A stretch of DNA of 64,000 nucleotides from Caballeronia hypogeia (GTDB lineage Bacteria; Pseudomonadota; Gammaproteobacteria; Burkholderiales; Burkholderiaceae), in assembly GCF_001544875.2 (NCBI RefSeq), contig NZ_FCOA02000022.1, forward strand, positions 1-64,000, read 5' to 3'. Shown piece by piece: positions 8,861-17,730 of the stretch. Both the position numbers and the translations under genes were made by a program. Numbering within the stretch: position 1 is the first letter of the stretch; each line of letters starts with the position of its first letter. The notes beneath the pieces were generated by a model that was not told where the DNA came from, did not search any database, and was given only the letters and a program-made list of their open reading frames with translations.

Positions 8861-10435
8861 TCAGGCGTTCTTGTCCGTTTCCTCCACACCATCCGCGCTG
8901 TTCTCGGGCGCGTATTCGCCACTCGATAGCTTGCGTCTCAGAATCTTGCCCACCGGAGACTTCGGTATCGCATTCACGAAGATGTACTCGCGCGGCCGTT
9001 TGAAATTGACCAGATCCGATGTGCGACAGAACTCGTCGAGCGCCGTCGCTTCGACCGCGCATGAGCGTTTGATGAAAGCCACCACCCTCTGGCCCCAACG
9101 CTCGTCCTTCAGCCCGACGACCGCCACCTCATCCACCGCGGGATGCAGCGAGAGAATCGATTCGATATCGACAGGAGAAATGTTCTCGCCTCCGCTGATG
9201 ATCATGTCATCGACGCGGCCCGTCACATAGAGATCGCCGTCCGCGTCCAGATAGCCCGTGTCGCCCGTGAAGTACCAGCCTTCCCTGATCGCCCTCGCGT
9301 TCGCATCGGGACGTTTCCAGTAGCCTTCGAAAGCTTCGTCTCCCGCCAGTTCGGCGATGATTTGCCCTTCTTCACCCGTGCGCGCGAGCGCTCCTGAACT
9401 CGATGCGTCGAGAGTGACGATCCGCAAACGCGTGTTGATGCCTGCGCGTCCCGCACTCCCCGGCTTCTTCGTAGCGTCCTGATCGACACTGAAGGTGTAC
9501 ACCTCGGAAGAGCCATAGTGATTCACGAACAGTTCGGGCCTGAATGCAGCCGAGCAACGCTTGAGCAGGCCATCGTTCATGGGGGCGCCGGCAAAGCCGA
9601 GCTTCGTGATCGAGCCGATTTCCGTTCGCGCGAACTCGGGAGCCGCGAGCAGATCGTGATACAGCGTCGGAACCAGATACAAACAGGTGATCCCGTACTT
9701 CGCGATGGAATGCAGCGCGAATGAAGCGTTCCAGCGGCGCACGCACACGAAAACACCGTCGATCAGCGCCATCGCGAGCAATGAGCGCACGCCCATCGTG
9801 TGATAGAGCGGCATCACGCCGAGCGTGCGTTCGCCCCGCCGGTAGAGGTTCTGCGCGACATGCGCAAGAGCTGCGGCGCGCTCGTGACGATGCCTGCGCG
9901 GAACACCCTTGGCCAATCCTGTCGTGCCCGAGGTATAGAGCATCACGGAGTAATCGTCGGCCGATGCGGCAGGTTGCGGCGCGAGCGCGGCGGCTCCCTG
10001 CTCTTGAGTCGCCATCAGTTGCTCGAAGCTGCGAGTCGCGCCTTCGACGTCGTCGAGACCGATGCGCGTCGTCGTCCGGGCCGCTTCGCTCGTGATGACG
10101 GCGTCGGCCGAAGCGGGTTCGTAGATCACGACCCTGGCGCCCGCATCGATGATCGTGTGGTCGAGCTCTTCCGGTTTGGCGCGCCAGTTGACAGGCACGA
10201 TCACAATGCCGGCGAACTGACAGGCCCAATGCAGCGTCGCCATTTCCCAGCGGTTCTGAAGCACGACGATCAACCTGTCGCCGCGTTCGAGTCCGAGGCT
10301 GCGCAAGCCTGCGGCGACGCGGCCGATTCGCGCATACCACTGTGAATACGTCAGTTCCACGTCGCCGTCGACGATTGCAAGCGCATTCGGATTGCGTTCG
10401 ACCGACTGCAGAAACGTCCGGCCCAGATCAAGCAT
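8861..10435 (-). CDS. Acyl-CoA synthetase (AMP-forming)
   Basis: A 524-residue member of the adenylate-forming (ANL) family, activating a carboxylic acid to its CoA thioester through an acyl-AMP. Motifs in order: YTSGTTGLAKG P-loop (about residue 170), YHTMGVR, HYGSSEVYTF, the YFTGDTGY hinge region, GRVDDMIISGGENISP, and the C-terminal lysine in GKILRRKL. The start overlaps the 2Fe-2S subunit by 8 bases, so translation is probably coupled. Because the neighbours are a molybdenum hydroxylase and a crotonase, the substrate is likely an aromatic or heteroaromatic acid, for example 2-furoate (inference). Confidence 0.9.
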   Translation of the reverse strand: MLDLGRTFLQSVERNPNALAIVDGDVELTYSQWYARIGRVAAGLRSLGLERGDRLIVVLQNRWEMATLHWACQFAGIVIVPVNWRAKPEELDHTIIDAGARVVIYEPASADAVITSEAARTTTRIGLDDVEGATRSFEQLMATQEQGAAALAPQPAASADDYSVMLYTSGTTGLAKGVPRRHRHERAAALAHVAQNLYRRGERTLGVMPLYHTMGVRSLLAMALIDGVFVCVRRWNASFALHSIAKYGITCLYLVPTLYHDLLAAPEFARTEIGSITKLGFAGAPMNDGLLKRCSAAFRPELFVNHYGSSEVYTFSVDQDATKKPGSAGRAGINTRLRIVTLDASSSGALARTGEEGQIIAELAGDEAFEGYWKRPDANARAIREGWYFTGDTGYLDADGDLYVTGRVDDMIISGGENISPVDIESILSLHPAVDEVAVVGLKDERWGQRVVAFIKRSCAVEATALDEFCRTSDLVNFKRPREYIFVNAIPKSPVGKILRRKLSSGEYAPENSADGVEETDKNA

Positions 10436-11003
10436 GGCTCACCTCCATTGCGTTTTCGTTGTTGCGTCGCCGTGCGGCCACTTCGAGCACGGCCTTCACA
10501 ATGGGCGTATAGCCGGTGCACCGGCAGATGTGCCCCGACAACATTTCCCGCACTTGTTCCTCGCTCGGATTCGCCACGCGTTGCAGATAATCGGCGCATG
10601 ACATCAGGATGCCCGCGGTGCAGAAGCCGCACTGAAGCGCGTGGTGCCGCTGGAAGGCCACTTGCAGATCGCTCAGCGTATTGCCGACGGACAGCCCCTC
10701 GACCGTATCGATGCGCCGCCCGTCCGCCTGCACGGCGAGCATCAGGCAGGAACGGCTTGCCACGCCGTCGACATGCACCGTGCACGCACCGCATACGCCG
10801 TGCTCGCAGCCCACATGCGTTCCGGTTGCCCCCAGTTCGTGGCGGATGAAATCGGAAAGCAGCTCGCGCGGTTCGCATGCGCCGCTTCGCGACACGCCGT
10901 TCAGATTCACCGTAATGCTGCACAGCGCTCCTGCTTCATAAGCGTCTTGCAGGAGATTACCGTCCTTTGCTTGTCTCACATTGCCTCCTGTATCACTTTC
11001 CAT
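10428..11003 (-). CDS. 2Fe-2S subunit of a molybdenum hydroxylase (CoxS type)
   Basis: A 191-residue small subunit that passes electrons from the molybdenum centre to FAD. The ferredoxin-type cluster is bound by GCEHGVCGACTV with a later Cys in SRSCL. The second, helical 2Fe-2S domain shows QCGFCTAG and the paired HICRCTGY. The first 30 or so residues before the ITVNLNG strand are longer than usual, so a later start is possible. The gene overlaps the FAD subunit by 28 bases and the ligase by 8 bases, a tightly packed operon. Confidence 0.93.
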   Translation of the reverse strand: MESDTGGNVRQAKDGNLLQDAYEAGALCSITVNLNGVSRSGACEPRELLSDFIRHELGATGTHVGCEHGVCGACTVHVDGVASRSCLMLAVQADGRRIDTVEGLSVGNTLSDLQVAFQRHHALQCGFCTAGILMSCADYLQRVANPSEEQVREMLSGHICRCTGYTPIVKAVLEVAARRRNNENAMEVSHA

Positions 11004-11797
11004 CCGAGATGCCGAACGAGGTGCCTGCGCTGACTGGCGCTCACATGCGCGTCATCCTGAGCGCCCAGCTTCCACGCAAAATCGTTGAGTGCCGCGCGCA
11101 GATCGTCGCCGGTCAGCCTGGGAAGTTGCTCGACGACGGGCCGATCGGCCACGCCGCCCACGCCAATGCGAATCGAGTCGTCGGTGACGACCGCCGCGCA
11201 CGCCACCAGCGCGAAGTCCCCGTGCCTCGCGGAGAACTCCGTGAACGCGAAACGCTCGCCCGGTTTCCTGAGCGGGAAGCGCACGGCCTCGACAAGCTCG
11301 TGCGGTTCGCGGGCGGTCATCAGCATCCCCTGGAAGAACGCGTCGGCGGGCAGACGCCGCTTCTTCTTTTTCGAGCGCAGGATCACGTCGCCGCCGAGCG
11401 TCGCGAGAACGAGCGGCAGTTCGGCGCTCGGGTCCGCATGCGCGACCGACCCGCACACCGTGCCCCGGTTTCTGATCTGGAAATGCGAGATGTAGGGAAA
11501 CGTGTGGCGCAGCAGCGGCACTTCCTGTTCGAGCGTCTTGCGCCACTCCACGCTGCCTTGCGTCGCCGCGGCCTTGACGACGAGGTAACCGTCGTTCGTA
11601 TCGACTTCCACGACGTTCAGCTCATCGGTGCGTGATATGTCGACGATCCAGCGCGGCTGCGAAAGCCGCATGTTCAGGACCGCCATCAACGACTGGCCGC
11701 CGGCCATGATGCGGGCATCCGCGCCGCCGTGATGCAGTGCGTCGAGCGCATGCTGCGTGCTTTCCGCGCGCAGATAGCTGAATTGCGATGGCTTCAT
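10976..11797 (-). CDS. FAD-binding subunit of a molybdenum hydroxylase (CoxM type)
   Basis: A 273-residue medium subunit of the CO dehydrogenase/xanthine oxidase family. The FAD motif AGGQSLMAVLNMRLSQP (about residues 32-48) is followed by IRNRGTVCGSVAHADPSAELP, the second flavin signature (near residue 105). The ATG at 11797 has an excellent GGAGGA site and overlaps the large-subunit stop as ATGA; an upstream in-frame extension to 11836 is unlikely. It mediates electron transfer from the iron-sulfur subunit to an acceptor. It is the second gene of the operon. Confidence 0.93.
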   Translation of the reverse strand: MKPSQFSYLRAESTQHALDALHHGGADARIMAGGQSLMAVLNMRLSQPRWIVDISRTDELNVVEVDTNDGYLVVKAAATQGSVEWRKTLEQEVPLLRHTFPYISHFQIRNRGTVCGSVAHADPSAELPLVLATLGGDVILRSKKKKRRLPADAFFQGMLMTAREPHELVEAVRFPLRKPGERFAFTEFSARHGDFALVACAAVVTDDSIRIGVGGVADRPVVEQLPRLTGDDLRAALNDFAWKLGAQDDAHVSASQRRHLVRHLGWKVIQEAM

Positions 11798-14700
11798 GTC
11801 TTCCTCCGGAACCGGGCTAGCAGCTGATGCAACCATGATCCGCCGCGACCGCCGGCGGGCTTGCCCGCGGCCTGCCGGCCAAGCGACTCGAAGAGCTGAT
11901 TCAGCACGACCTTGGCGGCGCCTTCCAGCATCCGGCCGCCGACGGCCGCCACCTTGCCGGAGACCTGTGCCTCGTAGTCGTACGTCAGCAACGTGCCTTT
12001 CGCAGTGGGCGTGAGTTCGACGAGTCCCTCGCCCTTCGCTGTGCCGAGCGGCGAGATTCCCGCGCCCGCGAGCCGAAGCCTGCGCGGCGCTTCGATATCG
12101 GAGAGGCCGATCCTGGCCTCGAATCGCGCCTTGATCATGCCAACGCCGACCGTGACATCCGCGCGATACTGGTTCGTCCCTGTCGCTTCGAGCGCATTGC
12201 AGCCGGGCACCACCTTGGCGAGCGCAGCCGGGTCCATGAGAACCGCGAAGACAGCCTCCGGCGTTGCGTCGAACTCGACCGTGCCTTGCGCCGTGAGCGC
12301 CTTGCCTCCGCCGGCCGGCTTTTTCTTTGGAGCAGCCTCGCGATACTCGGGCCGCGACGGTTCGGGATCGTCGATCCCGATGAACGCGAGCACCTTCGCG
12401 GGCGTGAGCGGCAGCCGCACATCCGCGACGCCCAATGCATCGGCGACTGCGTTACCGATGCACGGCGGCGTGCTCATGTTGTTGCCCTCGCCGAGTCCCT
12501 TCGCCCCGAGCGGCGTAAATGGCGAAGGCGTTTCGAGATGCAGGATCAGCGGATCCGGAACCTCGCAGGTCGTGGGCAGCAGGTAATCCGCGAGCGTGCC
12601 GGACTGGAAGCTGCCGTCCGCGCCATACCTGAACTCCTCCAGCAGAGACGCGCCGAGCCCCTGTGCAAACGCGCCGCGAATCTGACCGTCCGCGAGCGCC
12701 GGATTCAGCAATGTGCCGGCATCGTGCGTGGTCACATAGCGGTCGATACGGATGCGGCCGGTCATGCGGTCGATCTCCACGCCGCACATGTCGAATGCAA
12801 AGCCGTAGCAGGCCGATGTGTTGATCCGGTCGTGCTCGTCGGGCGGCTCCATGTTCGGAGGCGTCCAGAACACGGTTTCGCGTAGTCCGGGTTCCTCTCC
12901 TTCGGGCAGAAGCGCGGGCGCCCAGTGCGGTGCGTTGCTCGCGGCCCGATTGAACGGCAACGCCCTCTCTTCGTCGCCCATGGGCACGATGCGGCCGCCT
13001 TCAAACGTGATTTGTTCCGGCGCGCAGCCGAACTGCTTCGCGAGAATGCGCGAGAGCTTGTCTCTCACGCGCATGGCCGCCAGATGAACCGTTCCCGCCA
13101 CGGCCCCCGCGAAGCGGCTGGAGTAATTTCCCGACGCCACCGACCACGCGTCCTTGTGCGTATCGAATTCGACGTTGACGACGATGTCGCGCGGGTCGAG
13201 TCCGAGCACGTCGGCGACGACCTGCGCGCACACGGTCATGTGCCCCTGTCCGGCGGGCGTCGACGCCACGGTGACGACCACGCCGCCCATCAGGTCGACG
13301 CCCACGGTCGCGCTGGCGATCGCGCCACTCTTCGGACCGGCCTTGCGCCGCGCCTCCACGGGAAGCACCGTCGAGATATAGCCCATGTTCGAGACTGAAG
13401 GCTCGATGATCGCGGCGAATCCGATGCCATAAAGACGGCCCTCTGTGCGCGCAGCTTCGCGTCTTGCGACCAGTTCGTCATAGCCGCCCTGCGACAGCGC
13501 GCGTCTCAGGGCTTCCTGATAGTTGCCCGAGTCGTATAGCGCACCCGATGGCGTGCGATACGGAAACGCGTCCCCGTGGATGAAGTTGCGTCGGTAGACA
13601 TCCACAATATCGAGCTTCAGCTCGACCGAAATGCGCTGCACGAGCCGCTCTAGCGCGAAGTAGACCTGCGGGCCGCCGAAACCGCGCACGAGACCGGTAG
13701 GCGTCTTCGTTGTCAGCGCCACGCGGTTACGCACGAGCAAGTTGGGAATCGCATAGGCGCCCGTGAGACAGCCGTGCATCCGATAGACAGTCGCCGGCTC
13801 CGGCGCTCGGAGATAGCCGCCGCAATCCTCTATCTGGTCGTAGGACAGGGCCGTGATACGCCCATCGCTCTCGACGGCGGCCTCGAGTCTGGTCAGCCGG
13901 GCCGTCGCCGACGTGGCGGCGCTCAGATGTTCGAGCCGGTCCTCGACCCACTTGACGGGCGCACCTGCCTTGCGGGACGCGAGGCACATCAGGACCACAT
14001 AGGGAAAGACCGCCTGCTTGACCCCGAAGCTGCCGCCCGAGTCGCGCGGCGCCTTGTGCCGCAACCGGTTGGCGGGGAGCTTGAGCGCCATCGCCATGAC
14101 TGCGTGCAGCGAGAATGGCCCCATGAAGTTCGAAGTGACTTCATAACCTTCGTTGCCTGCCAGACATTCCGCGATCACCACGGCGCATTCGATCGGCGTG
14201 CAGGTATTGCGCGGGTAATGTGCTTCGAGCGCCACCCGATGAGGCGCCTTCTCGAATGCCGTTTCGGGATCGCCATAGCGAAAACGCCTGTCGCTCACCA
14301 CGTTCGTGCCGACCTTCGGATGCAGGATGGGCGCATCGTCGGCGATCGCCGCCTCGATCGACGTGACGGGCGGCAACGATGTGTATTCGACCTTGATGTG
14401 TTCGAGCCCGTCCTCGGCCAGCGCCCGCGATTCCGCGACGACCACTGCCACGGGTTCGCCGCTGTAACGCACGCGGTCGATCGCGAGCGCCCAATGCTCC
14501 ATCGGCGACTTGACACCCACGACGAAAGGCTGAGACCACGCGCGTACATCATCGCCGGTCAGAACGGCATGCACGCCTTTCTGGGCGAGCGCGCCCGCAA
14601 CATCGATGCTCCTTATCTCGGCGTGGGGATAAGGAGACCTGAGAACGGCCGCATGCAGGGTGCCGGGCTTCACGGCGATATCGTCGCCGTAACGACCGCG

Positions 14701-14859
14701 TCCGGTCAGGATGGCTGCATCCTCGAGGCGCTCCATCGGCCGGCCGACATGGCGATGTGCTCGCCGTCCGGCGTTCGATGGATCGACTGTTGATACTGGG
14801 GGAGCTTCCTGTTCGACCAGGAGCTCGTTTCCGGTTTCGCTCACGCGTGTCTCCCGCAT
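11794..14859 (-). CDS. Molybdenum hydroxylase large subunit fused to a CoxG-like domain
   Basis: A protein of about 1021 residues. Residues up to about 800 form the molybdopterin-cytosine-dinucleotide subunit: an N-terminal aldehyde oxidase/xanthine dehydrogenase a/b hammerhead (GRGRYGDDI), then KAPRDSGGSFGVK, PTGLVRGFGGPQVY and GAKGLGEGNNM near the active-site glutamate. The VRGFGGPQ stretch replaces the Cys-containing AYxCSFR loop of form I CO dehydrogenase, so it is not a true CO dehydrogenase. After a Lys-rich linker (PKKKPAGGGK), about 150 C-terminal residues match the SRPBCC/CoxG family. Start 14859 is a compromise; an ATG at 14925 is also in frame, but its GGAG is only one base away. 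An AraC-type operator lies at 14968-15003. Confidence 0.9.
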   Translation of the reverse strand: MRETRVSETGNELLVEQEAPPVSTVDPSNAGRRAHRHVGRPMERLEDAAILTGRGRYGDDIAVKPGTLHAAVLRSPYPHAEIRSIDVAGALAQKGVHAVLTGDDVRAWSQPFVVGVKSPMEHWALAIDRVRYSGEPVAVVVAESRALAEDGLEHIKVEYTSLPPVTSIEAAIADDAPILHPKVGTNVVSDRRFRYGDPETAFEKAPHRVALEAHYPRNTCTPIECAVVIAECLAGNEGYEVTSNFMGPFSLHAVMAMALKLPANRLRHKAPRDSGGSFGVKQAVFPYVVLMCLASRKAGAPVKWVEDRLEHLSAATSATARLTRLEAAVESDGRITALSYDQIEDCGGYLRAPEPATVYRMHGCLTGAYAIPNLLVRNRVALTTKTPTGLVRGFGGPQVYFALERLVQRISVELKLDIVDVYRRNFIHGDAFPYRTPSGALYDSGNYQEALRRALSQGGYDELVARREAARTEGRLYGIGFAAIIEPSVSNMGYISTVLPVEARRKAGPKSGAIASATVGVDLMGGVVVTVASTPAGQGHMTVCAQVVADVLGLDPRDIVVNVEFDTHKDAWSVASGNYSSRFAGAVAGTVHLAAMRVRDKLSRILAKQFGCAPEQITFEGGRIVPMGDEERALPFNRAASNAPHWAPALLPEGEEPGLRETVFWTPPNMEPPDEHDRINTSACYGFAFDMCGVEIDRMTGRIRIDRYVTTHDAGTLLNPALADGQIRGAFAQGLGASLLEEFRYGADGSFQSGTLADYLLPTTCEVPDPLILHLETPSPFTPLGAKGLGEGNNMSTPPCIGNAVADALGVADVRLPLTPAKVLAFIGIDDPEPSRPEYREAAPKKKPAGGGKALTAQGTVEFDATPEAVFAVLMDPAALAKVVPGCNALEATGTNQYRADVTVGVGMIKARFEARIGLSDIEAPRRLRLAGAGISPLGTAKGEGLVELTPTAKGTLLTYDYEAQVSGKVAAVGGRMLEGAAKVVLNQLFESLGRQAAGKPAGGRGGSWLHQLLARFRRKT

Positions 14860-14967
14860 GGATGAATCTGTCCGCACATGTATGCTGATGCATTGCTTGC
14901 CGTTGGCTTCGAGGCAGGTCAGCATGCTCCGTTGACTTCAATGTAAAGCCGGACATCCCGAATCGTT

Positions 14968-15003
14968 TTACCCGGCGATCGGGCGATTTACCCTGGAGTC
15001 TGA
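14968..15003 (-). promoter_or_regulatory. Direct-repeat operator, copy A
   Basis: TTACCC at 14968-14973 and again at 14988-14993, exactly 20 bases apart, the second followed by TGGAGTCTGA (to 15003). Two further copies with identical geometry lie at 17125-17160 and 17695-17730. It sits just upstream of the large-subunit gene and next to the AraC gene, as expected for an AraC-family activator site (inference). Confidence 0.7.
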
Positions 15004-15151
15004 TGCTTTTCGACGATCGTCCGGGAGCTTCGGCAGCACGCGGCGAACACGGGCATCGCGTGCATCGAGTGTTGCTGCGGGAAGGGGTCCTTCGGGCAGG
15101 CGGCCGTCATTTCAGAAAGCGCGGTCGCGCTTTCGAGGCAGGAATCGGCGC

Positions 15152-16021
15152 CTATATCAGAACCTCGCCGTGATCGTCGTAGAGTTCGACTACGCGGCGA
15201 TATTCGCTCGGCGTGATGCCGAGATGTTGTCGAAAAAATCTCGTGAAATGCGCTGGCGCTGAGAATCCGAGATCGTATGAGATGTCGGTCAATGATGTCT
15301 TTCCGGACGCCAGATCGCTGATCGCACGCTCCATGCGCAATACGTTGAGGTACACGTTTGGCGTGACCCCGGTGCAGCGATGAAACAGGGCGAAGAAATG
15401 CGCGCGTGACAAGCCACAGTGTTCCGCGAGCCGGTTCATATCAGGCTCGCCTCCCGTGTTGTCGCGAAGCCAGGCGATCGCCTTGCGAATGCGCGGATCG
15501 CTCGGGCGGCGGCTGGCGAACTCCATTTGCCGGGATAAATCGGCCCAGCTTCGGTCCGGGTCAATGACCGCGATCATCACCTCGCATAGAAGCCCCTCGA
15601 GCCGCCCGGATGCGATGCTGTCGGACCACCACATTTCCAGCGCCAGTTCCTCCGATAGTTTGCGCGCATGCGCCGAGGTCCGGACGCAGGGCTGCGGGAA
15701 AAACTGCGGATGGCCGCTGCCGCCCAACGGATGCTGGATATGCGCGAGCCAGTCTGGTTCGATGTACATTGCCAGGATGACCGTATGCTGCTCCGAGTTC
15801 CCGTTGTGCTTGTACGCGTGCGGTTCCCAGGGATTGACGAGTACGGCTGTCTCCCCGCTCAGCGGCTGCATTTCGTCATGCACGGCGAAGAACGTGTCAG
15901 GCCCCGCCGCCTTGATGAGCAGATGGCAGTGGTGATGAGCATGATGAACGAGGGGCGCATCCATATCCAGCAGTGCGACCCGCCCGAACCTGCCCTGATA
16001 GATTTTTATCGCGCTCGACAC
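15152..16021 (-). CDS. AraC family transcriptional regulator
   Basis: A 289-residue regulator. Residues 1-160 form a cupin-type sensor domain (HHAHHHCHLL, and the NPWEPHAY strand typical of AraC ligand pockets). The C-terminal 100 residues hold two helix-turn-helix motifs: LAEHCGLSRAHFFALFH and LTDISYDLGFSAPAHFTRFFR, ending GITPSEYRR. It lies between the crotonase and the hydroxylase operon, all on the minus strand. The 20-bp-phased direct repeats upstream of both flanking transcription units are its most likely targets. The cupin domain probably senses the substrate or its CoA-activated precursor (inference). Confidence 0.92.
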   Translation of the reverse strand: MSSAIKIYQGRFGRVALLDMDAPLVHHAHHHCHLLIKAAGPDTFFAVHDEMQPLSGETAVLVNPWEPHAYKHNGNSEQHTVILAMYIEPDWLAHIQHPLGGSGHPQFFPQPCVRTSAHARKLSEELALEMWWSDSIASGRLEGLLCEVMIAVIDPDRSWADLSRQMEFASRRPSDPRIRKAIAWLRDNTGGEPDMNRLAEHCGLSRAHFFALFHRCTGVTPNVYLNVLRMERAISDLASGKTSLTDISYDLGFSAPAHFTRFFRQHLGITPSEYRRVVELYDDHGEVLI

Positions 16022-16193
16022 TCCTGCGGCCTCTCACAAAACACATCTCACTCGATGGACGGCTTCGAGCCTGGATGTTGTCGTAAGCTTTCGCGTGGCT
16101 GGATAGAAATCGTCAGCCGGGGCAACGCAGACGAGCTTACCGGTTTCGCTTTTTATCTGCACATTCCAGATTTGCGTCTGCGGGCCCCACTCC

Positions 16194-17000
16194 TCAGTTA
16201 CCCGTAAAGGTTGCCTTGCGCTTTTCATGGAATGCCTCGACGCCCTCGCGGAAGTCTTCCGAGCTGCGAAGCCGGCTGTAGCTGTGCCCTTCCAGTTCGA
16301 TCGCAATCGAAAGCGGAGCGTCCTCTGTATCATTCAGCAGCTTTTTCGCGGTGCGCTGAGCGAGCGGAGAAAACGCGATCAGCTCGCGAACGAGCGCGTC
16401 AGTAGCGGTCTCGAGGTCGCAATCGGCGACGCACTCCGTCGCGATACCCCAATCGTACGCCTGCGCGCCAGGAATGCGGCGCGAGCGCATGACGATATCC
16501 TTGGTCCGACCGATGCCGACCATCTTCTGCAAACGCACCGAGCCGCCCGAGCCGGGGATTTGCCCGAGCTTCTGTTCAGGAAGCGCATAAAGGGTTGTCT
16601 GCGTGGCGATGCGGAAATCACAGGCAAGCGACAGCTCGAATCCCACCCCGAAGCAGTAGCCGCGATTCGCGGCAATCACGGGTTTGCTGCAACGCGCCGG
16701 AGAAGCGACGTTCCAGGCGAGCTTCGACACATGCTCCGGTGACGACTCGATGAATCCCTTGATGTCGCCGCCGCTCGAAAAGTGTTCCCCTGTGGCGCGC
16801 ACGACAATCACACGCACTTTGGGATCGTCATCCAGCGCTTCAAACACCACGCGAAGTTGTTCGCGCTGCAGCATCGACACGATATTGAACGGCGGGCGGT
16901 CGAGAATAATGTCGGCACGCGAGTCTGCCTCGCTGATTTCGACCCGAAAGCCATCGAGTTCGGCGAGCAGCTTTTGCGCTTTATGAACGAGCTGATTCAT
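16194..17000 (-). CDS. Enoyl-CoA hydratase/isomerase (crotonase) family protein
   Basis: A 268-residue cytosolic crotonase. The CoA-binding and oxyanion-hole stretches SSGGDIKGF (about residue 75) and NRGYCFGVGFELSLACDFRIA (about residue 110) are clear. LPEQKLGQIPGSGG carries one catalytic-type Glu; at the position of the second there appears to be an Asp (KDIVMRS), so hydratase chemistry is not assured. Crotonases in ligase/molybdenum-hydroxylase clusters can act as ring- or lactone-opening hydrolases. An AraC-type operator (17125-17160) lies about 125 bases upstream, suggesting co-regulation with the hydroxylase operon. Confidence 0.88.
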   Translation of the reverse strand: MNQLVHKAQKLLAELDGFRVEISEADSRADIILDRPPFNIVSMLQREQLRVVFEALDDDPKVRVIVVRATGEHFSSGGDIKGFIESSPEHVSKLAWNVASPARCSKPVIAANRGYCFGVGFELSLACDFRIATQTTLYALPEQKLGQIPGSGGSVRLQKMVGIGRTKDIVMRSRRIPGAQAYDWGIATECVADCDLETATDALVRELIAFSPLAQRTAKKLLNDTEDAPLSIAIELEGHSYSRLRSSEDFREGVEAFHEKRKATFTGN

Positions 17001-17124
17001 GAATGTTTTCCTCTTTTCCGGCTGGTTTAATCAGGGTTATCCGTTCGAGGGTGCCTTGCGCCAAGACACTCGCGAGCAGATTTTTAAAGTCGATTCAAGT
17101 ATTGAGCAACGTCCGCCTTCCTGC

Positions 17125-17160
17125 TTACCCGCAATTCCGGCCATTTACCCTGGAGTCTGA
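17125..17160 (-). promoter_or_regulatory. Direct-repeat operator, copy B
   Basis: TTACCC at 17125-17130 and 17145-17150 (20 bases apart) followed by TGGAGTCTGA to 17160. The distal box plus tail is identical to copy A over at least 16 bases. It sits upstream of the crotonase gene. Confidence 0.7.
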
Positions 17161-17297
17161 TTTTCCACGTCGCCGCCGAGAGTATCCGGGGCTTTCTTTC
17201 TCTGGAGGGATGTCGCTTTGCGCAGCCTGCCTGACGACGACATTCGTTGTCCCGACATGGTCTCCCGGCGCTATTTAGCTTTGTGCATTACGCTGGC

Positions 17298-17486
17298 TCA
17301 GTTGTATCCGAGAACTGCGGCATGCGCGACATCAGGACACCCGTCGACGTCCGATGCCAACTCAGCAGTCGGAAAACACAGCAAGTTGCGGTATGGGCTG
17401 GATATTTTGAAAGGATCATCTAGATCTCGGTCTTTTGCACTTATCTTGCGACCCATCGCCTCATCTATTTCATATGCATTAAACAC
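17298..17486 (-). CDS. Small open frame of unknown function
   Basis: A 62-codon frame with a GTG start and GAGG 6 bases upstream. No family is recognised. The N-terminal half is charged (NAYEIDEAMGRKISAKDRD) and more protein-like than most shadow frames. Its only support is the ribosome site and operator copy C about 210 bases upstream. It may be a remnant or spurious. Confidence 0.22.
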   Translation of the reverse strand: MFNAYEIDEAMGRKISAKDRDLDDPFKISSPYRNLLCFPTAELASDVDGCPDVAHAAVLGYN

Positions 17487-17694
17487 GCTTCGCCTCGTAT
17501 AAATAAATTTCAGATAAGCTTCACGACCGTTTCCGATGCACGGCCGAATCCCTCCTGGTTCGAGGTCACAGATCCGAAGACTCGGCAGATGCCGTTTCTG
17601 AATTTTTAACTTTGATTGACACGCGAGTTAAGAATCCATCCCTCGAGCGCATTACTGCCAAGCGCGAGTATCGGACAATTCGGGCGCAGAATGC

Positions 17695-17730
17695 TTACCT
17701 ACGATTCTTCTTAGTTACCGTGGAGTCTGA
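17695..17730. promoter_or_regulatory. Direct-repeat operator, copy C (diverged)
   Basis: TTACCT at 17695-17700 and TTACCG at 17715-17720, again 20 bases apart, followed by the invariant TGGAGTCTGA to 17730. It lies just past the LysR stop (17777) and about 700 bases upstream of the crotonase, so the gene it serves is unclear. Confidence 0.6.

Noticed and set aside
11052-11546. Long Arg-rich frames opposite or within the hydroxylase genes
   Set aside because: Third-position GC shadows of the real coding frames; the true frames carry clear cofactor motifs.
11794-14859. Carbon monoxide dehydrogenase (coxL) as the name of the large subunit
   Set aside because: The active-site loop reads VRGFGGPQ, not the Cys-containing AYxCSFR of form I enzymes, and the neighbouring ligase and crotonase indicate CoA-ester chemistry.
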